Assembly: GCA_900542285.1 (NCBI GenBank) | Contig: UQNF01000002.1 | Span: forward strand, 23,090 to 87,089 | Length of the DNA: 64,000 nucleotides | Source of the DNA: an uncultured Clostridium sp. | GTDB lineage: Bacteria > Bacillota > Clostridia > Christensenellales > CAG-138 | Direction: 5' to 3' | Translations under genes and position numbers: made by a program | Shown here: positions 8,273 to 16,462 of the stretch, one piece after another | Numbering within the stretch: the stretch's first letter is position 1 | Layout: each line of letters begins with the position of its first letter | The notes under the pieces: generated by a model | The model's input: only the letters and a program-made list of their open reading frames with translations | Database searches by the model: none | Told to the model about the DNA's origin: nothing

Positions 8273-9400
8273 TTGAAGCTGATTCATCTGTCGGATTTAC
8301 ACATTGGAAAGCGTGTCAATGGTTTTTCTATGCTTGACGACCAGAAGCGCATATTGGAGCAGATCATTGGAATAGTCGATGCGGAGCAGCCGGATGCGGT
8401 GATAATTGCAGGCGATGTCTATGATAAATCAGTACCGTCTACGGATGCCGTACAGGTTTTTGACGATTTTCTATACTGCTTATCGCGGCGCAAAATTCAT
8501 GTATTTGTCATAAGCGGCAACCACGATTCACCGGAGCGCATTGCCTTTGGTTCCCGGATAATGGATGCCGGCGGCATTCATATGTCGCAGGTATACGGAG
8601 GGAAGCTGAATCCTACCGTCCTTTATGACGAATGGGGAGCTGTGGATGTGTATATGCTGCCATTTATCAAGCCTGCTCATGTCAGAAGCTTCCGCCAAGA
8701 TGCGGAGATAACATCCTATACGGATGCCGTCCGCACTGCGCTGGAAGGCTTGCCCTTATGCAGCGAGAATCGCAATGTTCTTATCACACATCAGTTCATA
8801 ACAAATGCGGAAAGATCCGAATCGGAGGAGGTATCCGTCGGCGGCGCGGATAATGTGGACGCCGATGTTTTCGATGGCTTCGACTATGTGGCACTGGGTC
8901 ACATTCATAAGCCGCAGTTCATCGGCCGCGAAACCATACGCTACTGCGGCACGCCGCTGAAATATTCCCTGTCCGAGGCGGATCATAACAAGACCGTCAC
9001 CATAGTGGAGATGACAGAAAAGGGTCATATCAACATCCGTGAGCTGCCGCTGCTGGCGCCGCGCGAAATTAAGAAGCTAAAGGGGACATTCGAAGAATTG
9101 ACCCGAATTAGGGAGCTGATGGGCGATGATTATTACTACATCACCCTCACCGATGAAGATGATATTCCAAACGCCCTGACTCGGCTTAGGGATTTTTATC
9201 CGAATTTGATGAAGCTGGATTATGATAACAAGCGTACTCGAACGGACCGACAGGTGGGTATTGCGGATGATGTTGACAGCAAGACGCCAATAAAGCTGTT
9301 TGAGGAGCTGTACGAGCTTCAGAACAATCAGCCCATGAGCGAAGAGCAGCGAAGCTATGTCAACACACTTATCGAAAAGATTTGGGAGGGCAGCCTATGA
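8273..9400 (+). CDS. sbcD: Exonuclease SbcCD subunit D
   Basis: 375 residues. I take the TTG at 8273, not the ATG at 8258, because the protein then begins KLIHLSDLHIGKRVNGFSML like other SbcD proteins and a G-rich ribosome site (GGATGGGGGG) is correctly spaced. Metallophosphoesterase motifs appear in order: SDLHIGK, IAGDVYDK, ISGNHDSPERI, a later ITHQF and GHIHKPQ. These bind two Mn ions. SbcD is the nuclease subunit that, with SbcC, cuts hairpins and protein-blocked DNA ends. The stop overlaps the sbcC start in ATGA, so the two are translationally coupled. Confidence 0.93.
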   Translation: MKLIHLSDLHIGKRVNGFSMLDDQKRILEQIIGIVDAEQPDAVIIAGDVYDKSVPSTDAVQVFDDFLYCLSRRKIHVFVISGNHDSPERIAFGSRIMDAGGIHMSQVYGGKLNPTVLYDEWGAVDVYMLPFIKPAHVRSFRQDAEITSYTDAVRTALEGLPLCSENRNVLITHQFITNAERSESEEVSVGGADNVDADVFDGFDYVALGHIHKPQFIGRETIRYCGTPLKYSLSEADHNKTVTIVEMTEKGHINIRELPLLAPREIKKLKGTFEELTRIRELMGDDYYYITLTDEDDIPNALTRLRDFYPNLMKLDYDNKRTRTDRQVGIADDVDSKTPIKLFEELYELQNNQPMSEEQRSYVNTLIEKIWEGSL

Positions 9401-12180
9401 GACCATTGCGTTTGAAGATGTCAGCCTTTGGCCCATATGCAGGGTGCGAAGAGCTTGATATGGAAAGGCTTGGCGATAACGGTATCTATCTCATCTGCGG
9501 AGATACGGGCGCAGGCAAAACCACCATTTTTGATGCCATAACCTATGCGCTGTACGGAAAAGCCAGCGGCAGGATGCGTGAGCCGTCAACGATGCGTTCA
9601 AAATATGCCGAGCCGGAGACCCCAACCTTGGTTGAATTGGTTTTCTCATACGGCGGAAAGGAATACACCGTTCGCCGCAATCCCGAATATGAACGTCCCT
9701 CCAGAAACGGAGCGAAAATGGTTACGCAGAAAGCGGATGCCGAGCTGATTCGCCCGGATGGCAGTGTCATAACCGGAACGACCGCCGTCACGAAAGCGTC
9801 GAGGGAGATTTTGGGCGTCGATTATCAGCAGTTTTCGCAGATAGCCATGATAGCTCAAGGGGATTTCCGCGAGCTGCTGTTTGCCGATACGACCAAAAGG
9901 CAGGAGATATTCCGCAATATCTTTCAGACGGATTATTTCAAAAAGCTGCAGGACGAGCTGAAAGCCGATGCCAATTCGCTTAATCAAAGATTCGGCGAGG
10001 CGCAGCGAGTGCTGAAAGGCTTTGTTCAGAACATTGCCTGCCCGGATGACAGTCCGCATACGGATGCGGTGAAGCGTATAAAGGATTGCGCCGCGTCAAT
10101 GTCACCGGCATTTACAGCCGACGAAATAATTGAAACGGTCAATGATTTGATTAGAGCCGATGAAGAATCGGAGGAGCTTTTCAGGCAGCAAGCCGAACCC
10201 ATTACGCTGGAGATTGAAGCGGTGGGAGCACAGCTCGGCATGGCGGAAGCGCGGGAGAAAGCGTTGGCGGATTTGGAAAAATCAAATGAGGAACTTAAAG
10301 CCAAGGAAGCTTTGCTCGAGAAGCTGACGACTGCCTTGAATGATGAAGAAGCCAAATCACCGCTGCTCGATGAACGAAGAAAGGAGCTTGCACGGCTCGA
10401 GGCTCAAATGCCGCAGTATGATGAGCTGGCTGAGATTGAAAAAGCCTTTGCTGCGATTGAAAAAACCATTGCGGATAACAATAGATCGTGCGAAGAGCTG
10501 ACCAAAAAGGCGGAGGATATCAAAAGCCGAAGGGAGGAAAGAGAGCGGCAGCACAAGGAGCTTGAGGATGCCGGAGTTCAGAGGGAACGCATAAGCAACG
10601 AATTGAGCAAGGCGAAGGAAAGGCTGGATTCGCTGAAAAAGCTGGCTATTGAGCAGAGGGATTTTGAGGTCTATCGCTCCATACTGAAGGACAAACAGGA
10701 CGATTACAGAAAGGCGGATGAGAGAGCCGCAGAGCTTCAGAATGAACATCTGCGTTTGAACAGGCTGTTTCTGAGCGCCCAAGCCGGAATACTTGCGCAG
10801 ACCCTTGAGGAGGGCAAGCCCTGCCCCGTGTGCGGTTCGTACGACCATCCGTGCATTGCCGCACTGTCGAGCGATGTCCCGACGGAGGATTCCGTGGAAG
10901 AAGCGAGGATTAAAGCCGATAGGGCGCAGGCTTTGGCGAAGAAGGCGAGCGAAGATGCAGCGGAGGCCAAGAATAATGCGGACCGCAGGAAGGCGGTGCT
11001 GCTCGAACATGCCGAAACGCTTTTTGAGGGCTGTGACGAAGAACACATCGTTATTCTGCTGAAAAACGCCCGCAGCGATGCGGAAGCGAAGCTGATAGAG
11101 CTGGAAGAAGCATTCAGGCGTGAAGAAAACCGGATTAAGGCAAGGGAGCAATTGGAAGCTCTTATCCGGGATGATGGTATTGAGCTTGAAAGAGCAGACA
11201 AGCAATTATCCGATTTGAACGCCGGCATTTCCGCCGACTCGGCCAAGCGGCAGGCCTATATGCAGCAGGAACAGTCGCTCCGTGAAAAGCTTGCATTTCC
11301 AAGCAGAGAGGCTGCCAAGGCGCGCAGGGATGAATTGAGCAGGCAGATCAGGCAGATGGAGAATGCGCTCAAATCGGCACAGGAGTCGCTCAATTCCTGC
11401 AAAAGGGAGCTTGCAGGCATTAGGGGACGCATTGAGCAGGCGCAGCAGCAGCTATCCGAAACAGAGGTTTTTGACAAGGAACAGCTAATAGAAACAAGCG
11501 ATGAGCTTAAGGCGAAGCAGAGGCGATTGACAGAGCTTCAAAAGTCCGTCTTTGCACGGCTTGAAACCAACAGAAAGGTGCGAGATGACATAGTAAAGCA
11601 GCTGAGCGAGCTAACGGCTTTGGAGCATAGGACGGCTTGGATCGGCGCACTATCCAATACTGCCAACGGACAGGTCAGGGGCAAGGAGAAGATCACGCTC
11701 GAAACCTTCATTCAGATGGCGTATTTTGACCGCATTATTGTCAGGGCCAACAGACGCTTGGACGTAATGACGGGCGGACAGTATTCGCTCCGGCGGCATA
11801 GCGATGCGGATCAGTTTAGAAGCCAGAGCGGATTGGAGCTGGATGTCATAGACCATTATAACGGTACGATCAGAAGCGTTACATCGCTGTCCGGAGGCGA
11901 AACGTTCAAAGCGTCGCTCTCACTGGCGCTTGGCTTGGCAGACGAGGTGCAGTCGTCCGCCGGAGGTATCCAATTGGATACCATGTTCATCGACGAGGGC
12001 TTCGGAACGTTGGACGATGAATCACGCCGGCAGGCAATACAAACACTGTGCAGCTTGTCCGGAGGCAGTCGCCTTGTGGGAATAATCTCCCATGTTCCGG
12101 AACTGAAGGAGCGTATTGAAAGACAGATAATAGTACGCAAGGATAAATCCAATGGCAGCAGTACGGAGATTTGCATTTAG
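9397..12180 (+). CDS. sbcC: Exonuclease SbcCD subunit C (SMC-like ATPase)
   Basis: 927 residues. The start at 9397 overlaps the sbcD stop. The N-terminal half-ATPase holds the Walker A GDTGAGKTTIFDAI near residue 38. Two long Glu/Lys/Arg-rich coiled-coil arms follow, meeting at a zinc hook CPVCGSYDH around residue 475. The C-terminal half has the ABC signature TSLSGGETFKASLSL and Walker B MFIDEGFGTLDDES. The layout is that of full-length SbcC/Rad50. With SbcD it processes DNA ends and palindromes at the nucleoid. Confidence 0.94.
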   Translation: MRPLRLKMSAFGPYAGCEELDMERLGDNGIYLICGDTGAGKTTIFDAITYALYGKASGRMREPSTMRSKYAEPETPTLVELVFSYGGKEYTVRRNPEYERPSRNGAKMVTQKADAELIRPDGSVITGTTAVTKASREILGVDYQQFSQIAMIAQGDFRELLFADTTKRQEIFRNIFQTDYFKKLQDELKADANSLNQRFGEAQRVLKGFVQNIACPDDSPHTDAVKRIKDCAASMSPAFTADEIIETVNDLIRADEESEELFRQQAEPITLEIEAVGAQLGMAEAREKALADLEKSNEELKAKEALLEKLTTALNDEEAKSPLLDERRKELARLEAQMPQYDELAEIEKAFAAIEKTIADNNRSCEELTKKAEDIKSRREERERQHKELEDAGVQRERISNELSKAKERLDSLKKLAIEQRDFEVYRSILKDKQDDYRKADERAAELQNEHLRLNRLFLSAQAGILAQTLEEGKPCPVCGSYDHPCIAALSSDVPTEDSVEEARIKADRAQALAKKASEDAAEAKNNADRRKAVLLEHAETLFEGCDEEHIVILLKNARSDAEAKLIELEEAFRREENRIKAREQLEALIRDDGIELERADKQLSDLNAGISADSAKRQAYMQQEQSLREKLAFPSREAAKARRDELSRQIRQMENALKSAQESLNSCKRELAGIRGRIEQAQQQLSETEVFDKEQLIETSDELKAKQRRLTELQKSVFARLETNRKVRDDIVKQLSELTALEHRTAWIGALSNTANGQVRGKEKITLETFIQMAYFDRIIVRANRRLDVMTGGQYSLRRHSDADQFRSQSGLELDVIDHYNGTIRSVTSLSGGETFKASLSLALGLADEVQSSAGGIQLDTMFIDEGFGTLDDESRRQAIQTLCSLSGGSRLVGIISHVPELKERIERQIIVRKDKSNGSSTEICI

Positions 12181-12253
12181 GCCCGAACCCGATTCTCCTT
12201 CACCGCTTCGATTTTCTCCGGTATCGTTTGTTTCGGCTGAGCCAACACTGCCG

Positions 12254-12282
12254 TTGACGGCCGGGCTTTCACATGGTATAAT
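12254..12282 (+). promoter_or_regulatory. Sigma-A promoter, copy of a duplicated promoter/leader cassette
   Basis: -35 TTGACG at 12254-12259, 17-base spacer, -10 TATAAT at 12277-12282, followed by a leader with an AAGGAG site at about 12308. The ~65 bases from just before the -35 to the AAGGAG are nearly identical to those before the membrane-protein gene at 30.5 kb on the other strand. No start codon follows the AAGGAG at a usable distance, so the promoter now seems to serve a dead gene. Confidence 0.65.
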
Positions 12283-12302
12283 GAACTAAATGTCAAAGCC
12301 AA

Positions 12303-12700
12303 AACCAAGGAGAATTATTATTATACACCGCAATACTTCAACGGTGTACCGCAATACTTCACCGGGTTGATGAAGCAGCTGAGCCGGCAGGGTGTGCCTG
12401 CAAAAGATGATCGGGAGCTCATGGCAGACCGGTTTTGTCTGTCCGTTTCCGTAAGGATAATGGGTTGATGAAGCAGCTGAGCCGGCAGGGTGTGCCTGTA
12501 GAAGATGATCGGGAGCTCATGGCAGACCGGTTTTGTCTGCCGTTTCCGTAAGGATAAATCGCTGTGACCGGGAACCGGATCGTGACCGGGAAGTCTTGGA
12601 AACAGTATTGTGGGGGGAGTGGGCATTGCAGGTTCGGAATAACGAAGAAGTGAAGAGCAGACTGCTGTATTTCAAAAGCCGGTTGGACGGCATTTGATGT
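12303..12700 (+). pseudogene. Degenerate ORF with internal duplication, unknown family
   Basis: The 550 bases between sbcC and the GNAT gene hold no intact gene. After the promoter and AAGGAG site, one frame without a start codon reads KENYYYTPQYFNGVPQYFTG, then LMKQLSRQGVPAKDDRELMA and DRFCL, to a stop near 12465. A second copy (KQLSRQGVPVEDDRELMADR) stops near 12551. A further frame to 12698 reads EVLETVLWGEWALQVRNNEE, then VKSRLLYFKSRLDGI. I do not recognise the family. The pieces look like one broken gene. Confidence 0.4.
12364..12557 (+). repeat. Direct tandem duplication, 98-bp unit, two copies
   Basis: Two adjacent copies begin with GGGTTGATGAAGCAGCTGAG at 12364 and 12462. They differ by only a few bases (for example GCAAAAGATG against GTAGAAGATG, plus a 2-base indel near TTTTGTCTG). 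Just upstream, CCGCAATACTTCA is itself repeated with a 21-base period. Near identity indicates a recent duplication. Confidence 0.85.
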
Positions 12701-12731
12701 ATAAATAGGGATTTGAGGAGAGGATAAGCGT

Positions 12732-13307
12732 ATGATGAATCAGAAGATCACGATTCGCCCGGAGGAACATAAGGATTATAAGAGCATTGTTTCTCTAATA
12801 CTGCGTTCGTTTCAGGAAGGCACGGACTATTCCGACGGAACCGATATTATTGCATTAGTTGAGGAAATCAGAGATTCAAAATATTATATTCCGGAATTGT
12901 CCTTTGTGGCTGAACTGGATAACAAAGTGGTGGGGCACTTTTTATTTTCAAAATTTCCGTTGTCTCCCACAAGAGATGGCGGACATGGCGACGGGAGCGA
13001 TTCCGAAATCGTTATGCTGGCGCCCGTATCTGTTCATGCGGATTATTTTCGCCAAGGAATCGGAACCGCTATGTTGATGATGGGAATTGAGAAAGTGAGA
13101 GAATTGGGCTATAAAGGAATAACCGTTGAAGGAAATTATAAATTTTATAACCAAGTCGGATTTCGCACATCATCAGATTACAATATCTTTCCAACCGGTG
13201 GTTACCCAATGAAAGAACCGCGGTGCATGATGTGTCAGGAAACATATGACGGATCATTGGACGGCATACATGGCTATATCGTTTATGACATGTACTTCAA
13301 TGCATAA
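12732..13307 (+). CDS. GNAT-family N-acetyltransferase
   Basis: 191 residues. The acetyl-CoA-binding motif A is visible as VSVHADYFRQGIGTAMLMMG (R/Q-x-x-G-x-G/A), preceded by the beta strands SFVAELDNKVVGHFLFSKF, and followed by GYKGITVEGNYKFYNQVGF, the usual motif B with its Tyr-x-x-x-GF turn. These enzymes move an acetyl group from acetyl-CoA to an amine. The C-terminal third (KEPRCMMCQETYDG) is typical of a YhbS-like subgroup. The substrate cannot be told. A purine-rich GGAGAGG site precedes the ATG. A terminator follows at about 13383. Confidence 0.88.
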   Translation: MMNQKITIRPEEHKDYKSIVSLILRSFQEGTDYSDGTDIIALVEEIRDSKYYIPELSFVAELDNKVVGHFLFSKFPLSPTRDGGHGDGSDSEIVMLAPVSVHADYFRQGIGTAMLMMGIEKVRELGYKGITVEGNYKFYNQVGFRTSSDYNIFPTGGYPMKEPRCMMCQETYDGSLDGIHGYIVYDMYFNA

Positions 13308-13382
13308 AAATGAAGTCATTTCTACGCTAAGCAACCGATACAGTCCGATTTACGGAAACTGATAAAAGCCCTTTTGCAGAGC

Positions 13383-13420
13383 GTGCAGCTGTGTCCTTCC
13401 GGGTATGGCTGCACTTTTTT
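13383..13420 (+). terminator. Rho-independent terminator after the GNAT gene
   Basis: Stem GTGCAGC (13383-13389) pairs with GCTGCAC (13408-13414) around an 18-base loop, followed by six T at 13415-13420. It is about 75 bases after the GNAT stop. Confidence 0.75.
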
Positions 13421-13546
13421 GAACCGCATACATACCGAACGATGACAAGCGCAGAATCCATAAACCGGACGCATATGCATACGGAAAATGTCAATATGCA
13501 GCCTTTTTATGCTGCAGGTTCTTTTCTCTTTTCCGCCAGACGGAGC

Positions 13547-13575
13547 GTGACAGAATGCGCGGAGCGTGGTATAAT
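13547..13575 (+). promoter_or_regulatory. Probable sigma-A promoter of the DUF523/two-component cluster
   Basis: -35 GTGACA at 13547-13552, 17-base spacer, consensus -10 TATAAT at 13570-13575, 70 bases before the DUF523 start. The rest of the 337-base gap holds only this promoter and the upstream terminator. Confidence 0.6.
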
Positions 13576-13644
13576 GAACCGATTTTACCGAAATAGGTCA
13601 AAATTAACAAAAAATCCACATTTTATACGGGAGTTTATGATAAA

Positions 13645-14112
13645 ATGATTGCAGTATCGGCATGCCTGCTCGGAATATGCTGCCGCTATGACGGCGGCTG
13701 CGCAGTCAACCATGAACTGAAGGAGCTGTATGCCAAGGGGCTTGCCGTCCCGGTATGCCCCGAATGCGAGGGAGGACTTCCTACCCCCAGAACTCCGGCG
13801 GAGATCGTCGGGGGAAGCGGAGAGGACGTGCTTGACGGAAACGCCTCGGTCGTAACAAGGGACGGCCGCGATGTGACGGCGGAATATGTGCTTGGTGCGG
13901 AAAGGATACTGGCAAAGCTTGGCGAACTCGGCATAGACCGCTGCGTGCTCAAAAGCCGCAGTCCGTCCTGCGGAGCAGGGACCATCTATGACGGAAGCTT
14001 TTCGGGGAAAACCGTCCCCGGCAATGGCGTTGCCGCCGCGCTGTTTAAGCGAAGCGGAATAAGGGTCGAATGTGCCGACGCCTCTCGGGATGTCAATACC
14101 ACCGGAGTCTGA
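13645..14112 (+). CDS. DUF523 family protein
   Basis: 155 residues, full length for DUF523. Conserved features are the opening ACLLGICCRYDGGCA, the VPVCPECEGGLPTPR block and the KSRSPSCGAGTIYDG block. The spaced Cys residues (in CCRYDG, CPEC and PSCG) could bind a metal or iron-sulfur centre. The biochemical role of the family is not established to my knowledge; related domains occur fused to 2-thiouracil-desulfurase-like proteins, so sulfur chemistry is a reasonable guess only. The gene is 114 bases upstream of the response regulator and could be co-transcribed. Confidence 0.85.
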   Translation: MIAVSACLLGICCRYDGGCAVNHELKELYAKGLAVPVCPECEGGLPTPRTPAEIVGGSGEDVLDGNASVVTRDGRDVTAEYVLGAERILAKLGELGIDRCVLKSRSPSCGAGTIYDGSFSGKTVPGNGVAAALFKRSGIRVECADASRDVNTTGV

Positions 14113-14120
14113 GCGGTTCC

Positions 14121-14226
14121 TAAAGCCGCCGCAAAAGGCGTAGCAGTTCGGGAGAAAGCAACACCACCGTTTTCCGGGCGGTGTATCGAAAGCCGCCGCA
14201 AAAGCTTATCTGTTCGGGAGAAAGCA
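14121..14226 (+). repeat. Duplicated 39-40-bp leader segment before the response regulator
   Basis: Two imperfect direct copies run from AAAGCCGCCGCAAAAG to TTCGGGAGAAAGCA, at about 14121-14160 and 14188-14226, a 66-base period. The second ends at the ATG and supplies its ribosome site (GGGAG). The first copy has the same GGGAGAAAGCA but is followed by ACACC, not a start codon. Confidence 0.7.
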
Positions 14227-14922
14227 ATGGATAATGAACGAATACTGGTTATAGACGACGATGAAAACATAGTCAGGATACTGACCCTATATCTTAGGAG
14301 CAAGGGCTACGACGTCGTGAGCTGCAAGAGCGGCAGCCGCGCACTGTCGGTATTCACGGATACCAAGCCGGATCTGGTGCTTTTGGATGTGATGCTGCCC
14401 GGCATGGACGGCAGGGAAATACTTTCTAAGATCCGGAAGCTCAGCCGTACACCTGTAATAATGCTGACCGCCAAGGGCGAGACCGATGACCGCATCCATG
14501 CGCTGGACGGCGGAGCGGACGATTACATAGTCAAGCCCTTCGATTCCAAGGAGCTGTTCGCACGCATTCGCGCCGTGCTGCGCCGCTCATCCTCCTCCGG
14601 TAACAAGACCGGGAGCAGGCGTGTGGAATTTGCAAACATCTCGGTGGATTTTGATAATTATACCGTTATGAAGAACGGCGAGAAGGTCCGAATGTCGCCC
14701 AAGGAGATAGAACTTTTGTACTATCTTGCTTCGAACCTCGGCAGGGCGATAACGAGGAGCGAGCTTCTGCGCGCTGTCTGGGGCGAGGACTATTTCGGCG
14801 ACGGAAGGACGCTTGACGTTCACATAAAGCGCATTCGCTCCCATCTCGGAACCGATAACCCATGGAAGATCACGACTATCTGCTCTGTCGGCTATAAGCT
14901 GGAGCTGACGGACAACGAGTGA
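14227..14922 (+). CDS. OmpR/PhoB-type response regulator
   Basis: 231 residues. The receiver domain has the acidic pair in VIDDDENI, the phospho-acceptor Asp54 in VLLDVMLPGMDG, the Thr in MLTAK and Lys103 in DDYIVKPFD. The winged-helix DNA-binding domain (SPKEIELLYYLASNLGRAIT, then LRAVWGEDYFGDGRTLDVHI and KRIRSHLG) is that of OmpR/PhoB. It is paired with the histidine kinase 22 bases downstream and followed by an HtrA protease, a common arrangement for envelope-stress control. The signal is unknown. Confidence 0.95.
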   Translation: MDNERILVIDDDENIVRILTLYLRSKGYDVVSCKSGSRALSVFTDTKPDLVLLDVMLPGMDGREILSKIRKLSRTPVIMLTAKGETDDRIHALDGGADDYIVKPFDSKELFARIRAVLRRSSSSGNKTGSRRVEFANISVDFDNYTVMKNGEKVRMSPKEIELLYYLASNLGRAITRSELLRAVWGEDYFGDGRTLDVHIKRIRSHLGTDNPWKITTICSVGYKLELTDNE

Positions 14923-14944
14923 CGGAAAACAATGACGCCGAGCG

Positions 14945-16393
14945 ATGTTTAGGACTCTCTTTTCAAAACTGCTGGTGACGTTCATTTCGTTGGCGCTGGT
15001 GATGCTGCTCACATGCGGCGCGGCAGCGGCACTGATATTTCGTTCGCACTATTTGTGGGAAACGCGGAACGAGCTGAAGGGCGAGCTGAACGCCATCCAC
15101 CGCATAGTCGAAGGGGAGTACCTCGACAGCAGGCAGTATGCCGTCGCAATGGAAAAGCTTTATGCGATATCACGGCAGTACGGAGCATCCATACACATCA
15201 TTTTTCAGCGCAACCACCCTATGAACGCGCATGTGGTGGATGCGGAATATGCGGATCGCTGGCAGGGCGACGACATCGCCCTCTATGATAAGCTTACGGA
15301 GAGGGCGTTGGCTTCGGAGAATACCTTCGACTACGAATACGACCTGCTTGAAAAAGCCACCGGGCTAAGGACGCTCACCATGACAAGGCTCATCATGACG
15401 CAGGACGGCGCAAGGCTCGGAGTCATCGTGATGAGCTATGACATGAGCTCCGTTTACAGCACGCTTGGCAAGCTCTATGTGGACATTTTCATTTTTGCGT
15501 GTATTGCGCTATTGATTGCGATACCGATAGCATTTATAATAAGTCAGAGGATAACCCGCCCGATAGCGGGCATCAACAGGGCTGTTACCGCATTTTCAAG
15601 GGGCAGCTATGATACCAGAGCCGAGGTAGAGGGCCGTGACGAGGTCGCTGCGCTTGCCGTCAGCTTCAACCGCATGGCGGACGAGATATCGGAGGCGGAG
15701 ACACAGCGGCGCAACTTTGTCGCCAACGTTTCACACGAGCTGCGCTCCCCCCTTACGAGTATGCACGGCTTCCTTGAGGCTATGTCGGACGGCACGATAC
15801 CTATCGAGGAGCACGACAGATACCTGCCCGTGCTGCTGGACGAAACGGAGCGCATGACGAGGCTTGTGAATAATCTGCTGGATCTGTCGAGGATAGAATC
15901 CGGACACGGGGCGCTTACGCTCACCGAATTCGATATCAACGAGCTCATCACCGGCACGCTTCTCACCTTTGAAACGAGGATAAATGAGAAGGATCCGGAG
16001 ATAGACGTGCGCCTTGACGGCAGGAACATGGTGCTTGCCGACCCGAACCGCATAGCGCAGGTCGTCAACAACCTGCTCGACAATGCGATAAGATACCTGC
16101 CCGACGAGGGCGGAAGGCTCACGCTGTCCTCCGAAACGAACTCTCAGTTCGTCACCGTTTCGATCGGAAACAACGGCGAGCCGATTGCGCCGGAGGATAT
16201 GCCGCATATTTTTGAACGGTTCTACAAGGCCGAAAAGGCGAGGACGCGCACAAAGACGGGCGGCACCGGGCTTGGGCTGGCGATAGCAAAGCTCATAATC
16301 AACGAACACGGCGGCGAGCTTACCGCAGTGAGCGATGAAAAGCAAACGGTATTCAGCTTCAGCGTAAAAAGGGCTCCCAACAGGCGGAGCTGA
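14945..16393 (+). CDS. Sensor histidine kinase, HAMP-containing
   Basis: 482 residues. Two membrane segments (residues ~8-32, LLVTFISLALVMLLTCGAAA; and ~180-200, IFIFACIALLIAIPIAFII) flank an extracytoplasmic sensor of about 150 residues without a recognisable fold. A HAMP domain (RITRPIAGINRAVTAFSRGS), the HisKA box FVANVSHELRSPLTSMHGFL with the phospho-His, and an HATPase domain with N (NLLDNAIRYLPD), G1 and G2 (GTGLGLAIAK) boxes follow. It autophosphorylates and passes the phosphate to the regulator upstream. Confidence 0.95.
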   Translation: MFRTLFSKLLVTFISLALVMLLTCGAAAALIFRSHYLWETRNELKGELNAIHRIVEGEYLDSRQYAVAMEKLYAISRQYGASIHIIFQRNHPMNAHVVDAEYADRWQGDDIALYDKLTERALASENTFDYEYDLLEKATGLRTLTMTRLIMTQDGARLGVIVMSYDMSSVYSTLGKLYVDIFIFACIALLIAIPIAFIISQRITRPIAGINRAVTAFSRGSYDTRAEVEGRDEVAALAVSFNRMADEISEAETQRRNFVANVSHELRSPLTSMHGFLEAMSDGTIPIEEHDRYLPVLLDETERMTRLVNNLLDLSRIESGHGALTLTEFDINELITGTLLTFETRINEKDPEIDVRLDGRNMVLADPNRIAQVVNNLLDNAIRYLPDEGGRLTLSSETNSQFVTVSIGNNGEPIAPEDMPHIFERFYKAEKARTRTKTGGTGLGLAIAKLIINEHGGELTAVSDEKQTVFSFSVKRAPNRRS

Positions 16394-16462
16394 GAATCAG
16401 CGACAGGGATCCGGAGAGTTATCATCGGCTGTTCGGCCGTTTATAAATAACAAGGAGTAATC

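Noticed and set aside
13391..13648. Plus-strand 85-codon frame before the DUF523 gene
   Set aside because: It runs through a terminator and a promoter and has no ribosome site.
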